A DNA stretch of 64,000 bases from assembly GCA_025175895.1 (NCBI GenBank), contig CM045988.1:12305647-12369646 (forward strand). Direction: 5' to 3'. Shown piece after piece: positions 1 to 10,856 of this stretch. Both the position numbers and the translations under genes were made by a program. A model generated the notes under the pieces. That model ran no database searches, had not been told where the DNA came from, and was given only the letters and a program-made list of their open reading frames with translations. Source of the DNA: Wurfbainia villosa (lineage: Eukaryota > Streptophyta > Magnoliopsida > Zingiberales > Zingiberaceae). Each line of letters begins with the position of its first letter. Position 1 is the stretch's first letter.

Positions 1-298
1 CTATTCCATGGTTTGAACATGTTCGGGTTCGAGCCGGGCTTGGAGAGAGTCCAACAACCCAAACAAGAAATGGAACTCTGGTTCTAACCATATTAATGGA
101 AGGTGTAGGCTTTAATATTGTTTAAAGGTTTTTATGTCTCATCCTCTTTGCATGCAAATAACTATTATCTACATGGCATGGCATACATGGCATACATCTA
201 CATGTCACGACACGCATGTCATTATGTTATGCATCTAATGCAACTACATGTCATACAATTATGTCATGTACAATATTTCCTTATATGTCATAACTATT

Positions 299-700
299 TA
301 TGGAAATAAAATATGTTTAAGATTTGATTCTCCAAATCAAATCATAATTAAATTAGGAAACAAATTTCCAAATCTAATCACATATTTTATTCATGGAATT
401 ATTTGATTAAGGAAAATCTATTTAGGAAACCAATTTCCTAAATCTTAAAACTACTTATGGAAATAAAATATTTTAAGATTTGATTTCCCAAATCAAATCA
501 TGATTAAATTAGGAAACAAATTTCAGAATCTAATCAAATATTTTATTTATGGAAAATATCAATTTCCATAAATACTTCCAACTTTCCAAAAGTGGAAGAT
601 TTCCATAAATACTTCTAGACTTTCCAAAATTGAAAAATTTCCATAAATACTTCTAAATTTCCAAAATTAGAAAATTTCCAGAAATACATTATGACTATCG
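299..700. repeat. AT-rich tandem repeats in the Z internal region
   Basis: Two diverged copies of about 95 bp start near 299 and 457. Each begins TGGAAATAAAATAT and contains the inverted pair GATTTGA / TCAAATC. From about 555 to 690 a shorter unit follows, built on TTTCCATAAATACTTC and repeated three to four times at roughly 45 bp. I see no coding potential. Confidence 0.6.
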
Positions 701-734
701 CAAAACCAATTTTACGAATATGTGAAACACAACT

Positions 735-747
735 GGGCTCTGATACC
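735..747 (-). other. Primer binding site of Z (initiator Met tRNA type)
   Basis: The minus strand reads GGTATCAGAGCCC immediately inside the LTR that begins at 751. It matches the 3' end of plant initiator Met tRNA except where it meets the LTR, where AAGGG replaces the usual ATTGG. This site sets the element's orientation. Confidence 0.75.
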
Positions 748-2239
748 CTTTGTTGGGTTTTGGCACTTGGCGTGTGTGTGTTCGATCATGTTTCGTAAAC
801 ATGACAGTGGAAGCAACAAAATAATAAATACTCCTATTTATTACAACACACACAACACACGCATGCTATTACAACAAGTGTAGACATAACCGTAAATTAA
901 AATTGCAATAAAGGAAATTAAACTACGTTATACCTTTCGTATGGCGTGTAGCGGAAACGGCATCAACCGGAGCGATTCTCGTAAGAATCGTCTCTATCCG
1001 TATCCACGCCGAGCTCCTCGGGATGACTTTCGCTAAGCCACGAGCCGTCTTCGTGCGGGTTACTAGCCTCGTGTTGAAGGCGGCGTGATCGAGAGATGAT
1101 CACGGTCCGAATCCAAATTCGGACCTAAAGACAAGTCCTCAAGACTTGCTTCTCGAGAGGTATTCGTCAACCGATTGGCGAATCGCCGTCCTCCACCTCA
1201 GAGGATTACCGGAGATCAAATCCGTCGGTATGTTAGCGCTGTCGGGCACTAACCGTCGTCCAAGCGACGCTCAGGCGAGAGGAGAAAAAGCTGTCCAGAA
1301 AACTGGACAGCTTGGTGGAAGGAGATAGGCGCCCGGCCAAAACCAAGGAAGCAAAGTGCTCACCTTGATGCCAAACCTAAGGAGGATGACCGGAACTCTT
1401 CCGGCAGCAGCTCGACGCCCGGCGAGGAGGAAGGAAGCAACCTTCTGGCGCGGTTGGAGGACCTTTGGGCTAGGCAGCTTGGAGTTGGCGCCGAATAGGA
1501 GAGGGAGGTTGGGGTTTTGATTAGGTTTAGGGTTAGGGTTTAATCCCTATTTTATAGAGAACTAATTCTCTTAATGGTTAATGGATCATATCCATAAAGC
1601 CCGTTAACCCGCTCCATTAAGATAAGTTAAAATAAACCAAACCATGATGGTTTATTTTAAGTTAAAACGAACCGAACCAACCTTTGGTTCATTCGTTTAA
1701 TATAAACCAAACCCTTTGGTTTATTCTCATCCATTGGATTAGGACCAAACCATTTTGGTCCATCCATTATGTCTTCATAAGACACGGCCCATCCACGCTT
1801 CCATTGCGACTGAAACAATTTCATGCTCGCTTTATGCTTGGTCCAACCAAACATAGTTTCTCTCGGTCTGAGAATCCCATTCTCAAGCTCGTTTTAAATC
1901 CTTTGGATTACACTCGTTGTGCGTGTGACCAAATAGGTTCTCGGTTTATGTTGGCCGTCTATAATTAACCATTAATTATAGAATGATCATGAGTGGCACC
2001 TAGTAGTACATCATGATCCCCAATTAACCAAAAGATCAAGCGGTTGATCGAACTATTTACGAAACCCTTGATGGCTTGAATGAATCGTGCCCCATTCCCT
2101 TCACTCATCTTATACCCACTTGGTTCAGGACATGGTCTATTGTGTCAGTCCCCACTAGGCTGACTACGTCACACCTAGCCCAAGTATCATTTCCTCGTAA
2201 GGAGTGGTGAATCCTTTATAGGCTATTCAAACACCTTCG

Positions 2240-2438
2240 TGTTAGTGCATATAAGATCCACATATCTCCACAATGGTATGATATTGTCCACTTTGGGCCC
2301 AAGCCCTCATGGTTTTTTTTTTTGGGCTTTACCCAAAAGGCCTCATACCAATGGAGATATCTTTTTTCTTATAAGCACATGATCTTTTCCATGTCTTACC
2401 AATGTGGGACTTTGATTGTATTCCCCATACTCCCAACA
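2240..2438 (-). repeat. TRIM left LTR (3' LTR of the minus-strand element)
   Basis: 199 bp, TG...CA, nearly identical to 2676-2873. The main difference is a longer T-run in place of TTTTATTTTT near 2310. Confidence 0.9.
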
Positions 2439-2675
2439 ATCCCCCCCTCAAACGAAGGACCACATTGGGCCCCCCCCAAGCCTATCCCTCCTCGAAGGAG
2501 GTTCGCTGCTGGATGTCCGAGCTTCAACCCACGGGACTTCACACGCGGTTGTTCGGTCCCCCCGACCCAACTAGACTTCCTTCCTGATGTCTGGTTCTCT
2601 TGATCCGGACGTGGGAGCTCAACTTCCTTCGTTCGAGGTTCATGGCTTGACATGGACCATGGCTCTGATACCAAT

Positions 2676-2873
2676 TGTTAGTGCATATAAGATCCACATA
2701 TCTCCACAATGGTATGATATTGTCCACTTTGGGTCCAAGCCCTCATGGTTTTATTTTTGGGCTTTACCCAAAAGGCCTCATACCAATGGAGATATCTTTT
2801 TTCTTATAAGCACATGATCTTTTCCATGTCTTACCAATGTGGGACTTTGATTGTATTCCCCATACTCCCAACA
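2676..2873 (-). repeat. TRIM right LTR (5' LTR of the minus-strand element)
   Basis: 198 bp, TG...CA, directly abutting the primer-site complement GGCTCTGATACCA at 2661-2673. Confidence 0.9.
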
Positions 2874-3463
2874 CTTCGATCACTTCGACTTATACCCAAT
2901 CATCCCGGGTCCACATCTCCTTAGAGATGTTTGCTTAAGATGTCAAAGCATAAGTCTCTATGATCAAGATGACTTGAATACCGCAAGTCAAAGGAACATC
3001 GCACTTAAGCCACAGTAAGAACTTCATTGACATATCTATATATGCAGAAAACCATATGAAGTCTTACGGTTGGTCACTCCAATGAACTAGTTACCATAAC
3101 TAGCATCCACGATTAACTCCGGACATCACTATGTCTCCAGCCAGTGAGAATCAGCTGCTTGGATACACCAAGGAGTATACCTCGTGCTAGTCTCGACAGA
3201 ATTGATGGTGTCCAAATCCATCAATTCATTGACTAGGGATAATTCCGATACATCACAATTACACATGTAGAGATACTCACTAGTTGTGATCCAATCACAA
3301 ATTCTCTCATGCTGTGAATCGTATCGTGGACATTCAGTAAATGAGTTTAAGATCTAATCAAATACATAAAATATGTATACTCAAATAGTGAATCTTCATT
3401 TATCATATAAATGGTTCATACATAAGGCGATTGCCTTAGGACATCTCTCATATATTACTAACA

Positions 3464-4299
3464 CATCTTATACCCACTTAGTTCAGGACATGGTCTATAG
3501 TGTCAGTCCCCACTAGGTTGACTACGTCACACCTAGCCCAAGTATCATTTCCTCATCCTACGGATTCTAGTTATTGCACATGTATCCAATAGTACCTTAC
3601 TCTAAACATGTAATGCTTTGGCCAAAAACTTTAGTTACAATCCGACGAGAGGCCATGGGTATACATCTCCTCGCAAGGAGTGGTGAATCCTTTGTAGGCT
3701 ATTCAAACACCTTCGTTCACTTCGACTTATACTCAATCATCCCGGGTCCACATCTCCTCAGAGATGCTTGCTTAAGATGTCAAAGCATAAGTCTTTATGA
3801 TCAAGATGACTTGAATACTGCAAGTCAAAGGAACATCGCACTTAAGCTGCAGTAAGAACTTCATTAACATATCTATATATTCAGAGAACCATATGAAGTC
3901 TTACGGCTGGTCACTCCAATGAACTAGTTACCATAACTAGCATCCACGATTAACTCCGGACATCACAATGTCTCTAGCCAGTGAGAATCAGCTGCTTGGA
4001 TACACCAAGGAGTATACCTCGTTCTAGTCTCGACAGAATCGATAGTGTCTAAATCCATCAATTCATCGACTAGGGATAATTCTGATACATCACAATTACA
4101 CATGTAGAGATACTCACTAGTTGTGATCCAATCACAAATTATCTCATGCTGTGAATCGTAGCGTGGATATTCAGTAAATGAGTTTAAGATATAATCAAAT
4201 ACATGAAAACATGTATACTCAAATAGTGAATCTTCATTTATCATATAAATGGTTCAGACATAAGGCGATTGCCTTAGGACATCTCTCATATATTACTAA
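3464..4299 (-). repeat. Partial tandem copy of the Z LTR
   Basis: This stretch corresponds to 59254-60088 of the solo Z LTR, the U3-side part on the minus strand. It is fused directly to the CA end of the complete LTR at 3463. It keeps the 117-bp segment missing from the first copy, so it was not copied from that one. It ends TATTACTAA without the terminal CA and joins an A-like LTR at 4300. Unequal recombination between two Z LTRs, or a template switch during reverse transcription, could produce this. Confidence 0.8.
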
Positions 4300-5351
4300 T
4301 AGCATACTTCGAGGGCAAGAGACGCGAAGGATGGCGTTATGAAGTTGTGCGCTTGGCGCATCCGAGGGACTTAGGCTGAGGGAAGAGTGCTTCGTTGGGG
4401 AACTCCATGAGAGATGATGTGGACTTGGCCAAGTGGCAAAGACTGAGTGTCGGATGCTCAAACAACTTGGGTTTGAGGTTTTACCCGACATCAGTCGACT
4501 GGCATAGGTGCCAGTTGACTGCTCCAAGTCGACTAGGGTTTGACTGAATAGGATCTGGCTGATCAATCGACCGTCGAGGGATGGCAATCGACTATTGACA
4601 CCATCAGTCAACTAATGAGGGAGATCAATCGACTGATCGGGGTGTTTTCAGCCACAGAATGGTTTCCAGTCGAGTGCTCATGCCATCACTCGACTGATGG
4701 GATAATCAGTCGACTGATGGGTATCATCAGTCGACTGATGGGTGATCCGTTGGAACTTGACCAACGTGGATCTGGCCGTTGTGAGACAACGACTATAGGA
4801 CCAGTCGACTGATGGTCACGATTAGTCGATTGATGGGTGCAAAATCAGCTTAAAGAAGGTTATAAATGGAGCTCAAGATGGAGGATTTCGCCAAGACTTT
4901 TTTGAAGCTTTTAGAGGGGAATTGCTGCTACATTCCAGACCTTCAAGAGCCATCTAAAGAAAGCAACAAGCAAAGGTTTCAAAGCAAGCGTTGTAAAGTC
5001 TTCTTTACGTGTATTTCATATTTGTCTTTGTATTTCTTGTATTTCATATTACTTAGTGTAATTGCTTGTGAGAGGTTTCTCCACCTCCGACATGTTGTCG
5101 AGAAGGAGTGTTGTTAGTGACGTGTGCATAACACGAGCTCGTTGAGCTTAACCCGTGGAGTAGGAACCATTCGGTTCCGAACCACATATATCTTGTGTAT
5201 TGCATGTGATTGTATTGTTGTTATTATTTCTATTGTTTTCGCTGCGTATATTAACGACAATTATAGACAAGCACGCAAGAACGATCGTATTCCATCGTAC
5301 GACGATTGAGGACTATTCACCCCCCTCTAGCCGGCCACCAACGTTCTAACA
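4300..5351 (+). repeat. A-like LTR, 5'-truncated
   Basis: It has the late A-family LTR layout: a cluster of AGTCGACT palindromes (about 4492-4815), a TATA box (TATAAATGG at 4861), a CT-rich leader, and the end motif ATTCACCCCCCTCTAGC followed by ...TCTAACA at 5351. The start is lost at the junction with the Z fragment. No primer site follows, so it is a 3' LTR or a solo LTR remnant. It is clearly diverged from the A copies further right. Confidence 0.75.
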
Positions 5352-6127
5352 CTATTTCTTGTATATTCATCATTGCATGCTTTTGCCTAAGTATATTTTT
5401 GAAATTTTTAAATCATGTCTTGATTTGGGGGGGGGGGGGGGGCGAGGAATTAAGGACTTAATGTTCACAAAATTTAAAATTTTTGTTTGTATTGAGGGGG
5501 AGAAACTATTTTTTAAAGTAAATTATTTTGAAGTTTTGACCTATGGGGAGTTTTAAAATTTAAGGTGGAGTTTGAAGGAAATCAACTTCAAGCTATTTCA
5601 AAATCCAACCAAGCCTTGAAAAGTCCAATTAAAAACTTAGAAATTTTTATCTTAAGCTTTATGGTATTTAGAGTTTTGATAAGAATTAAGCATGTATTTT
5701 GAAAGAGTATTTTTAAAAGTTAATGTACTTTGTAATTTTGGACTTATGTTTTCAAAGGTGGAATAATTATGCAATTGTTTTGGACCTTATTCATATTGAA
5801 CTTAAGATCTTGAAGGCTAATCACTTTGACTTAATTAATGGTATGATTTTTCAAAACACTTAGTCATGGTAATGTTTTTTGATGTTTGCCAAAGGAGGAG
5901 AGAGAGTAAGTTTTAAAGTTAGAGAGTAAGATTATAACTAAATGCATATGAACTTGATGCATTGCATATAAACTTGAACTTGATGCATTGCACATGACCT
6001 TGATTTACTATGAACTTTATGCATTGCATATGAACTTGATTAACTATGAACTTTATGCATTTAAAGTGAACTTGATATTTCTCCTAACTTTAACTGAAGT
6101 ATTGTCATACACCAAAAAGGGAGATAT
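5352..6127 (+). mobile_element. 3' internal tail of element D with polypurine tract
   Basis: Non-coding, with purine-rich runs such as GAGGGGGAGAAAC near 5494, a 16-G run at 5427-5442, and GGAGGAGAGAGAG near 5893. It ends in CCAAAAAGGGAGATA (6112-6126), the PPT of the LTR starting at 6128. Between about 5950 and 6065 short units built on TATGAACTTGATGCATTGCA repeat. The layout matches the stretch before the 3' LTR in the other Sirevirus-like elements here. D has lost everything further 5'. Confidence 0.65.
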
Positions 6128-7430
6128 TGTTGGTGAAGAGAGCACCACTCCTAAGTTTTGATGTATGAACCATGGTTAAAGTTAGGATAAGCTTGTGATC
6201 TAATGTGCAAGTTAAGTGTGTAAACTTAATAGGAAAGTCCTAGAGGTCGTGTTGACCGGATACTAGATAGGAGTCTTGATAGTTCAGGAGGACCAGACAC
6301 TAGGTATGAAGTTCAGATGAGTCGAGTGGATAGGACATCTGGCAGAAGACCGATTGGTTCAGGAGACCGGACAATCGACAGGAAGTCCAGTTGGGTCAGA
6401 GAGACCGGACAACTGGCATAAAGACCTGGTGGGTCAGATCAAATGTCAAGCAAGGTAAGTCCGACAAGACAGCCGATAGGTAAGCCTCGGGTGAAGAGGT
6501 GAGGCCAAGTCCTCAAGTAGGGACAAAGCTAGGTGTCGATCCGACGGAGGGTTCGTGTTGGACTAAGAAATCGAGATCAGGCAGTATTGCTACTGCTATG
6601 TAATATTATACTATGTATTCTGCTAATCTAGTTTTGTAGGTCTCCAGGCGCCTTAGATCCAGTCGACTGGGTAAGGTCACGTCAACTGGGATGTTGAGTT
6701 GGCAAGGCAAGTTGTTGATCTATTGGAGATTCTGTGACCGAGATGGCAAGCATTCAAGTCGACTGGGAGGTCCAGTTGACTAGGATAGGAAATTTTCCGA
6801 ATAGTAGAGGAGCAGAGCCAGCCAGCTTGGAGTCAACTGGACCAGGTCCAATCGATTGGGAAGCCCGGAATACCAAATCGATGGACTGATTTGGAGTTGA
6901 CTGGAGGGTTTTCTAGTCGATTAAAAAAGGCTTATAAAAGAAATGAAGGACCAACTCTGAAGTAATAATTGCTAATACACCAAAGTGATGTCATCTTCGT
7001 TTCTCATTTGCATAAGTTTCTTCACGCCATCACTCCATGCCTCCGACACACCAAGCCTCATTTCTAAGCTTCAAGTGTCGGTATACTTAGCTTCTTTTTG
7101 TATCTTTCACTTTACTTGTACTTAAATTCATAAGGATAGGTAGTGTGTTACCTTATCCTTTATTATTGTAAAAAGAAAATCCCTCTGAAGTCGAGAGTTC
7201 TCGAATCAGATGGTCTTTTAGTGATTGCTCGACGAGGGAGCTTTAGGAAGGGTTACGAGTCTTGGAGTAGCAACCCGACATAGGTATTGAACAAAGTAAA
7301 ACAATTGTATCTATTTAATTTCTACTACATTACTCTTATTTTCAAAAGATAAAAAGAAAGATTTTTAAATATGAAGTAAAATTTTAAACACTGAGATTCA
7401 CCCCCTATCTCGGTAGAACTCAATCCTACA
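6128..7430 (+). repeat. Element D 3' LTR (about 1.3 kb)
   Basis: It starts TGTTGGTGAAG right after a PPT and ends ...ATTCACCCCCTATC...CCTACA. It carries AGTCGACT-type palindromes between about 6659 and 6930, a TATA box TATAAAA at 6933-6939, and repeats built on GGTTCAGGAGACCGGAC between about 6280 and 6440. It is related to the A and B LTRs in plan but too diverged to belong to either family. Confidence 0.72.
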
Positions 7431-8373
7431 TATCCTAGGGCGAGTTACGGAGACATGGAGAAGGATCCCCAAGTCGAAGGAAGATTTCAACCGACATCAA
7501 ATTTTACGGTACGTATGGTTTATATTGCGAGTTGGTTGATCACCTATTCATATACTTTTGGGTTTTCTAATCTCGATTTTGTAAAACTAATCGTGAGGAG
7601 CTATAGCAATTAAGGACTTTCATCTAGATTGATCCGCTGGGGTGCTCGTGACAAGCACCCATATTGCAAACAATGTTAACTACGCGTGAATACCTCAAAA
7701 GCTATTAGGATCTATCGAGGATTTAAACTAATCATGGGGAGCTATAGTAATTAAGGACCTTCACCTAGATTGATCCGCTTGGATGCTCATGACAAGTACC
7801 TATACTGCGAACAAGGTCAACTAAGCGTGAATACCTCAAAAAGCTATTAGGATCTCTCGAGGGTTTCATAACTTATCCTAAAACATAATAATTTATCTAA
7901 CCTCGATTCCTATAAGTAATAAGTGGTAGTCCTCAAATGGATTCATTGGGGTTCTCATGACAGGTGCCCATATTGTGAACAAGTTCTTTCTAAGAGCTAA
8001 AACTGTGAAAGTAGAAACCAAGTTAAGTGAATACATTGGGTTGAACTCAGAAGAGACATCCAATTACTTTAGATAAATTTCCTTCAAGAATACACATCAA
8101 TATAATAGAGAATTGCTATGACAATAGATATTGTAGCGAAACCAAAGTCCTAAGGTTACTTCATAATTTCGTCCTATAATCGTTTCTCGATCACTTGCTT
8201 TCTTTCCTTATCCAACTACCATTCGAATATTTATTCTTCTAGATAATATTTCTTTACACTCATTCGATACTTGACCAATCTCTGTAGGATCAATATTTTA
8301 TTACTTGACGACGACCATGCGCTTGTAGTTACATCACATCAATGCTCGAGTTGTCTTCACATCAGGGAGATAC
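7431..8373. other. Anonymous intergenic sequence with a 143-bp tandem repeat
   Basis: I recognise no gene. Two tandem copies of about 143 bp lie at about 7583-7725 and 7726-7868. Both contain GGAGCTATAG.AATTAAGGAC and GCGTGAATACCTCAAAA. A shorter diverged third copy lies at about 7903-7990. The copies differ at many bases, so the duplication is old. Confidence 0.6.
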
Positions 8374-8708
8374 AAGAGTTCATTTAACTAATCGATGGGG
8401 AAAATGAAGGGGCTTGATGGTTTCACATAGAAGAATAAATTTTTCCACCCTTTATATGATGGAGGCATATTGCTAAGAATTCAATAGTTGGAGTAGGCCA
8501 TGAAGTAGAATACTCTCAACTTCATTTTCAATTGATACAAGGAATAAAAGAGGAGGGATGTTAGGGGAAGATTAAGGTAGCAAAAGATTATGGTCGTGAT
8601 GCGGAAGGAATCAAGAGCAAGTTGATTCAAGGGGATTTTGAAAAAGGATGCCAACTCAAAGTAGATGGAAGGGATGGGGAAATTATAAACCCCCTTTAGA
8701 ATGGCCAA
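8374..8708 (-). pseudogene. Relic of a putative plant gypsy-type transposon protein
   Basis: The minus-strand reading of 8708-8481 contains FPIPSIYFELASFFKIPL followed by a hydrophobic stretch and QLKMKLRVFYF. After a stop near 8481 the same direction gives KGWKNLFFYVK and then FIFPI. This order (small hydrophobic domain, then KGWK.xFFYV, then FPxxW-like) matches the N-terminal domain of plant gypsy-type transposon proteins (the Transposase_28 / putative plant transposon protein family). It is short, broken by a stop and has no partner domains. I am moderately sure of the family and sure that it is not functional. Confidence 0.45.
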
Positions 8709-9304
8709 TGAAGAAAGTTAGGGCACAAGTGGATGGAGAATATGGACGGTTGCTTGATGTAGATATGATCGGTTTGGCTCCTTCTGCGATGTATGTGTCA
8801 CTGTGCACAACAAAGGAACGGGATAAAGTTAGGCAGGATCGAATGGTCTCATGTGCCTTGGGTGGAGGAGGTCAAAGCTTTCACTAGAACCTTTAGTAAA
8901 GAGGGTGTATCTTCAAGAGCCATTGGGAGAGGTACCCAAAGTTTTAGAGAGGAACAAACTGATTGAGGATTTGCGAGAAGTGATTGTTGGTAAGGAGAAG
9001 AGCTTGACTAGTTTCAAATATAATAAACCTAGCATGAAATAAAAAGATGAGAGTTTTACGCTTAAAATAGGGACTGGGCTTCTGGAGAAGCGTAAACATT
9101 ATAAATATGCAAATTAATCTCAAGGTGAAGTGGGAATCTAACAGTGAAAATTTGGAGAAATTATAAAAGAGACGATGAGGATGCACTACGAAGGTGGAAC
9201 ATCATTGATAGAGTGGGCCAAGTGACAATCATGACATCACAAATGGTTTTACAAATAATAAATAAATGGGCGAAAACCTACTTGCTGGGTAAGGCTAAAC
9301 TTTT
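8709..9304. other. Sequence without a recognisable feature
   Basis: Short reading frames exist on both strands but none shows a domain, and I see no terminal or tandem repeat. It is probably old transposon debris flanking A1. Confidence 0.4.
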
Positions 9305-10856
9305 TGTTGGTGCAATCGGTCCAGGTTACGATTAATCAAATTCGAATAAGATTTTGATATTTGACAATGAATTTGACCATTATTTGACAATATAGTTTGA
9401 CCATATATTGACCATATGACGAATGGATGTTTGGGATATCCAAAGTTATATGAGGGAGATTATTTAAAAGAGATTGTTGGAGCAATCAAATCTCAGGTTA
9501 AGGATGACCAGACTCAAGTGAGACTCGAGGGAAAGTCCAAGTTTGAATACTTGGCATGGAAAGTCCAAGAATGGTCTTGGCATGGAAACTCCAAGCATGG
9601 TCTTGGTATGGAAACTCCAAGTTTATATACTTGGCATGGAAAGTTCAAGAATGTTCTTGACATGGAAAGTCTAAGTTTGAAGTCTTGACCACGTAAGTCC
9701 AAGTGTGTAGTCTTGATGGTGAAAGTTTAAGCATTGAGGCTTGGCAATCAAAAAATCTAAGGGTGAGATTTTTGGCAACGTAAAGTCCAAGCATATAGTT
9801 TTGGTGGCATAAGTTCAAATGAACCTTGGCAAAGAGACCTAGTTAGCGTGATATAGTCGATGGAAGCACTTGAAGGCTAACGCAAGAGTGAAGGAGTCGT
9901 GGAGGATTCGGATGGACCCTTAGGGCATGAGACTGATAGAAGTGGCTAGAAGGCTTAGGTCTAGGCTAAGGGTGGTTGATCAAGTATGAGGGGATCATAC
10001 TTTGATTAAACCTCATGTTTGAGATTTACTAGTCGACTAGGATTATGATCAGTTGACTGGTCATGTAGTCGACTAAATCTCAACTGCTATCTATGGCTCT
10101 GGCAATTGACTACTATGGTTTAGCAGTCGATTCGAAAATAGCAGTTGACTTCTAGGGTTGAGCAATCGATTGGTCATAAGTGGTCAGGGCATAGATTATT
10201 TGACAGTCGACTGTTGGCTTATAGTAGTCGACTGGTGCCTATGACAGTCGACTGCTAAGTTAGAGAAGTTGATTGATCTGTCAAAATCTGACGTGGATTA
10301 GTCTGTTGTGAAACAACGGATAGGTAAGCAATCGACTGCTAGGTAAGGGCAGTCGACTACTAGGTGGAAAATCAGCCTGAGCTCAACTTTAAGGAGACTT
10401 CATGGATGATTTGGAGCTACTGGTTTTTGGTGATTTGGGAGGGGATTTACTGCTGCATTACAGACCTTCCAAGCTCTTCCAAAGCAATCAAAAATGCAAT
10501 CTTGTAAAGTGTTTTCACTTGTTTCTTTCATTTTCTATTGTATTTGTTTATATTTGTTGTTTTCTTGTTGTAAGCTCTGTATTGTACGAGATTTCTCCAC
10601 TTTCGATGTATTGCTGAGAAGGAGAGAGTTATTAGTGGTGTGAACACTAGAGTTCGACTGTGAAGTAGGAACCGTAGGTTTCGAATCACGTAAAACCCTT
10701 GAGTTGTGATTGTGTGTGTTTGTATTTTAGTTTGTGTTATTTATTCTTATATATTCTGTTGCGCACTAATATTGGTGTAGACAAGCACGATCGAAATGGT
10801 CAAATAACAAAATTGGAGAAATCACTATTCAACTCCCCTCTAGCGCACGTCAAATC
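9305..10856 (+). repeat. A1 5' LTR, main part
   Basis: It starts TGTTGGTGCAATCGG. It contains an array of CCAAG...CTTGG inverted repeats (about 9535-9830), AGTCGACT palindromes (about 10033-10362) and the end motif ATTCAACTCCCCTCTAGC. A2 is inserted after AAATC at 10856. The last 10 bases (GGTCCCTACA) lie at 26408-26417. Confidence 0.85.

Larger units (their letters stand above)
2240..2873 (-). mobile_element. TRIM (terminal-repeat retrotransposon in miniature), 634 bp
   Basis: Two direct repeats of about 198 bp (2240-2438 and 2676-2873) start TGTTAGTGCAT and end CTCCCAACA. They flank only about 237 bp. Next to the right repeat is a minus-strand primer site (2662-2673). Next to the left repeat is a C-run (2439-2449) that reads as a polypurine tract on the minus strand. 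The 5-bp TSD CTTCG sits at 2235-2239 and 2874-2878, and the uninterrupted site is seen at 59499-59510. The LTR motif CCCAAAGTGGACAATATC resembles a TRIM LTR that I recall as widespread in flowering plants. No 5S rRNA promoter is present, so it is not Cassandra. No coding capacity. Confidence 0.92.
1..3463 (-). mobile_element. Z element: internal end and 5' LTR of a long-LTR retrotransposon
   Basis: The element runs leftwards and is cut by the window start. A primer-site complement (735-747) lies next to an LTR that starts with TG at 751 and ends with CA at 3463. Bases 1-750 are therefore the 5' part of its internal region, AT-rich and without a convincing gene. The same LTR occurs alone at 57878-60090, which confirms both boundaries. 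No protein domain is visible, so the superfamily is open; the initiator-Met primer site suits copia. The left TSD lies outside the window. Confidence 0.75.
751..3463 (-). repeat. Z 5' LTR, interrupted by a TRIM
   Basis: This LTR matches 57878-60090 along its length apart from two changes. A TRIM is inserted at 2240-2873. About 117 bp, present at 59345-59461, are missing near 2205; the deleted segment is flanked by TCCTCG at both edges, so the loss looks like a short-homology deletion. A minus-strand TATA box lies at about 1547-1555 (TTTTATAG on the plus strand). Short reading frames inside, for example near 1684-1968, are not conserved as proteins and are treated as LTR sequence. Confidence 0.8.

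Noticed and set aside
1..300. A host coding exon in the short frame at 118-309
   Set aside because: Composition is repeats of CATG/ACAT words, and the stretch lies inside the Z internal region.
2240..2873. Cassandra-type TRIM carrying 5S rRNA sequence
   Set aside because: The 198-bp LTRs contain no 5S internal promoter boxes.
4234..4611. 125-codon minus-strand frame
   Set aside because: It spans the junction of a Z LTR fragment and an A-like LTR fragment, so it is not a conserved gene.
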